From: CAZTWC01 sp964617105 [NCBI: uncultured Myxococcia bacterium]
GTDB lineage: Bacteria; CAZTWC01
Reading direction: 5' to 3'
Assembly (NCBI GenBank): GCA_964617105.1
Contig: CAZTWC010000079.1
Span: 1 to 13,564 of the forward strand
DNA length: 13,564 nucleotides
Shown: piece after piece, positions 12,054-13,564 of the stretch
Position numbering within the stretch: the first letter of the stretch is position 1
Layout of the letters: each line of letters opens with the position of its first letter
Notes under the pieces: generated by a model
What the model was told of the DNA's origin: nothing
Seen by the model: only the letters and a program-made list of their open reading frames with translations
Databases searched by the model: none
Translations under genes and position numbers: made by a program

Positions 12054-13564
12054 ATGCAGCAAAAATTTGGAAAATACGAAATCCTGAAAAAAATCGGCAG
12101 TGGCGGTATGGCTGAGGTTTACCTGGCCAGGAGCATCGGTTCTCGTGGATTTGAGAAGATGATAGTGATCAAGAAGATCCACTCCTTTTTTGTTGAAAAT
12201 CAGGAATTTCTTTCCATGTTTATCGATGAGGCCAGGTTAGCGGCCAAATTGAACCATGGCAATATTGCCCAGGTATTTGACTTTGGAGAGATGGGTGGCA
12301 ACTACTATATTGCCATGGAGTATATCGATGGAGTAGATTTACGAAGTATTTTCCGGAAAACATATCAACAGGGGACCCTGTTACCCCTGGATCATGTGGT
12401 TCGTATCTTTGTAGAGATCAGTAAAGCCCTGGAATACGCTCATAACAAGCGGGATTTTTCCGACAAACCTCTGAATATCGTACACCGGGACATCAGCCCC
12501 GATAATATTTTGGTAAGTTATGAGGGGGTGGTAAAACTGGTTGATTTTGGCATCGCCAAGGCCACCACTACTTTTTCCCAGACAGTTACCGGCACTTTTA
12601 AGGGTAAATTTTCCTACATGTCGCCAGAGCAGATAAACGGCGAACCGTTAGATAATCGTTCCGATCTTTTTTCTCTGGCTATAATTCTCTATGAGTTTGT
12701 GGCTGGTGTAAACCTGTTTAATGCCAACAATCCTGCCTTAATTATGGATGCTATCCGCAAGGCGCCTATTAGAAGGCCAAGTGAATTCAATCCAAATATC
12801 CCAGCGGAACTGGAAGGGATAATAATGCGGGGGTTAACCAGGGATACGACCCAGCGTTACCAGTCAGCAGCCGAGATGCAGCGGGATCTGGAGTGGGTAC
12901 TGCACAATAAATTGTTTCACGCCTATTCTACTGGATTGTCGCAATATTTACGGGAGTTATTTAAGGAGCAATTGGAGGAGAATGCTTCTGCGCTTTACCA
13001 CCATACGTCACTAGACGAGCAAGACGGGTCCCAGGAAAACAGGGCTGAAATTGGATCTGGGGTTGGTGGAAATGGAAGTTCCTCTCCAGAGATAATAGGG
13101 GGGCCGGAAGTTGAGATGACCCCAACACCCGATATCTCGTCTTCATCTTTTAGCGATGATTACAATGCCAAAACTGAGCCAGGATTAGCATTGCCCCATT
13201 TAAAAGAGCCGGGGGTAAAAATAGAGAGTGAACCCTGGGGAAATGAACAAGATTTTGTGAACAGTCTGGGGCGCAAAAAGTTGATGGGCCGGCTGACAAT
13301 TTTAATTTCTCTAATTTTGATAATTGGTGGGGGATTTTTTTATTTTACCAGGTCTGAAAAGGGAGATGAAAAGAGAACAGAGCCAGAAATAGTCATTCCT
13401 ATGAGTGGAGAAGAAACTGTCCCCCGCATTGCCCCCATAGTTAAAAAAGAGGAAAAGTCTTCATCAGAAGTTGCGGTCAAATCTGTCCCAGCCTTCTCTT
13501 CAGTCAAACCAAGAAAAATGAAAATTAAGCGACCGGCAGTTTCCAGGTCTTTTATTCCAACACC
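12054..13564 (+). CDS. Membrane-anchored Hanks-type serine/threonine protein kinase (3' partial)
   Basis: ATG 12054 is fixed because an in-frame TAA sits at 12042-12044 with only non-start codons between. The frame then stays open to the window edge (503 full codons). Residues 8 to about 285 form a complete kinase domain: glycine loop GSGGMAEVY (15-23), catalytic Lys40, helix Glu59, HRDISPDN with catalytic Asp146 and Asn151, DFG Asp164, and SPE in place of APE (190-192). All key residues are present and the HRD arginine suggests activation-loop control. A Ser/Glu/Pro-rich linker (about 295-410) leads to one transmembrane helix (about 414-431, LTILISLILIIGGGFFYF) and a Lys/Pro-rich exterior segment that is cut. 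No PASTA repeats are visible before the cut. The HRDISPDN style is common in myxobacterial and related kinases. No Shine-Dalgarno is seen. It phosphorylates protein targets on Ser/Thr in the cytoplasm; targets are unknown, and the neighbours make envelope or surface-protein control plausible. Confidence 0.93.
   Translation, partial: MQQKFGKYEILKKIGSGGMAEVYLARSIGSRGFEKMIVIKKIHSFFVENQEFLSMFIDEARLAAKLNHGNIAQVFDFGEMGGNYYIAMEYIDGVDLRSIFRKTYQQGTLLPLDHVVRIFVEISKALEYAHNKRDFSDKPLNIVHRDISPDNILVSYEGVVKLVDFGIAKATTTFSQTVTGTFKGKFSYMSPEQINGEPLDNRSDLFSLAIILYEFVAGVNLFNANNPALIMDAIRKAPIRRPSEFNPNIPAELEGIIMRGLTRDTTQRYQSAAEMQRDLEWVLHNKLFHAYSTGLSQYLRELFKEQLEENASALYHHTSLDEQDGSQENRAEIGSGVGGNGSSSPEIIGGPEVEMTPTPDISSSSFSDDYNAKTEPGLALPHLKEPGVKIESEPWGNEQDFVNSLGRKKLMGRLTILISLILIIGGGFFYFTRSEKGDEKRTEPEIVIPMSGEETVPRIAPIVKKEEKSSSEVAVKSVPAFSSVKPRKMKIKRPAVSRSFIPT

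Noticed and set aside
12961-13146. Short antisense frame within the kinase linker
   Set aside because: It lies opposite a well-supported kinase reading frame and has no supporting signal.

Overview
The window reads as one rightward gene block from a Gram-negative bacterium; every convincing gene is on the + strand. The kinase style (HRDISPDN catalytic loop, cytoplasmic kinase plus one transmembrane helix), a CsgG/FlgO-type periplasmic protein fused to a PGLGQ-type membrane region, a lipoprotein, and a giant glycine-rich surface-type protein together suggest a deltaproteobacterial lineage in the broad sense (Myxococcota, Desulfobacterota or similar). That placement is an inference from gene style only; there is no rRNA or other marker here.

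Region 1 (1-9963, about three quarters of the window) is the 3' part of one enormous gene. The frame is open at base 1, so the N-terminus and signal sequence lie upstream. The visible 3320 residues contain eight copies of a three-part unit: a glycine-rich module of roughly 180-255 residues (hallmarks HGGLGG, GGGAxxL, GAGGSIWL, GGGGRIAI and YGxLxVDN), a smaller beta-rich domain ending in a 'NTADTLTL...AGDLV' type signature, and a connector. Copies 3 and 4 are a recent tandem duplication with a 1158-base period. The chain ends in a C-type-lectin-like domain with the four conserved cysteines but without the usual calcium-binding EPN and WND residues.

Region 2 (9953-10885) encodes an unrecognised lipoprotein whose start overlaps the 3' end of the giant gene, with its ribosome binding site inside the lectin-domain codons. 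Region 3 (10916-11989) encodes an exported CsgG/FlgO-like protein with a C-terminal PGLGQ (DUF5683-like) membrane segment. Region 4 (12054 to the window edge) encodes a membrane-anchored Hanks-type Ser/Thr kinase cut by the 3' boundary.

The spacing (11-base overlap, 30 bases, 64 bases) and common strand suggest one transcription unit, possibly with internal promoters. My working model is a surface-fibre or adhesin cassette: a very long beta-structured shaft with a lectin-like tip or cap, two envelope accessory proteins, and a kinase that could link it to signalling. The association is inferred from gene order. No RNA genes, insertion sequences, CRISPR arrays or convincing terminators were seen, and no gene-free stretch exceeds 64 bases.
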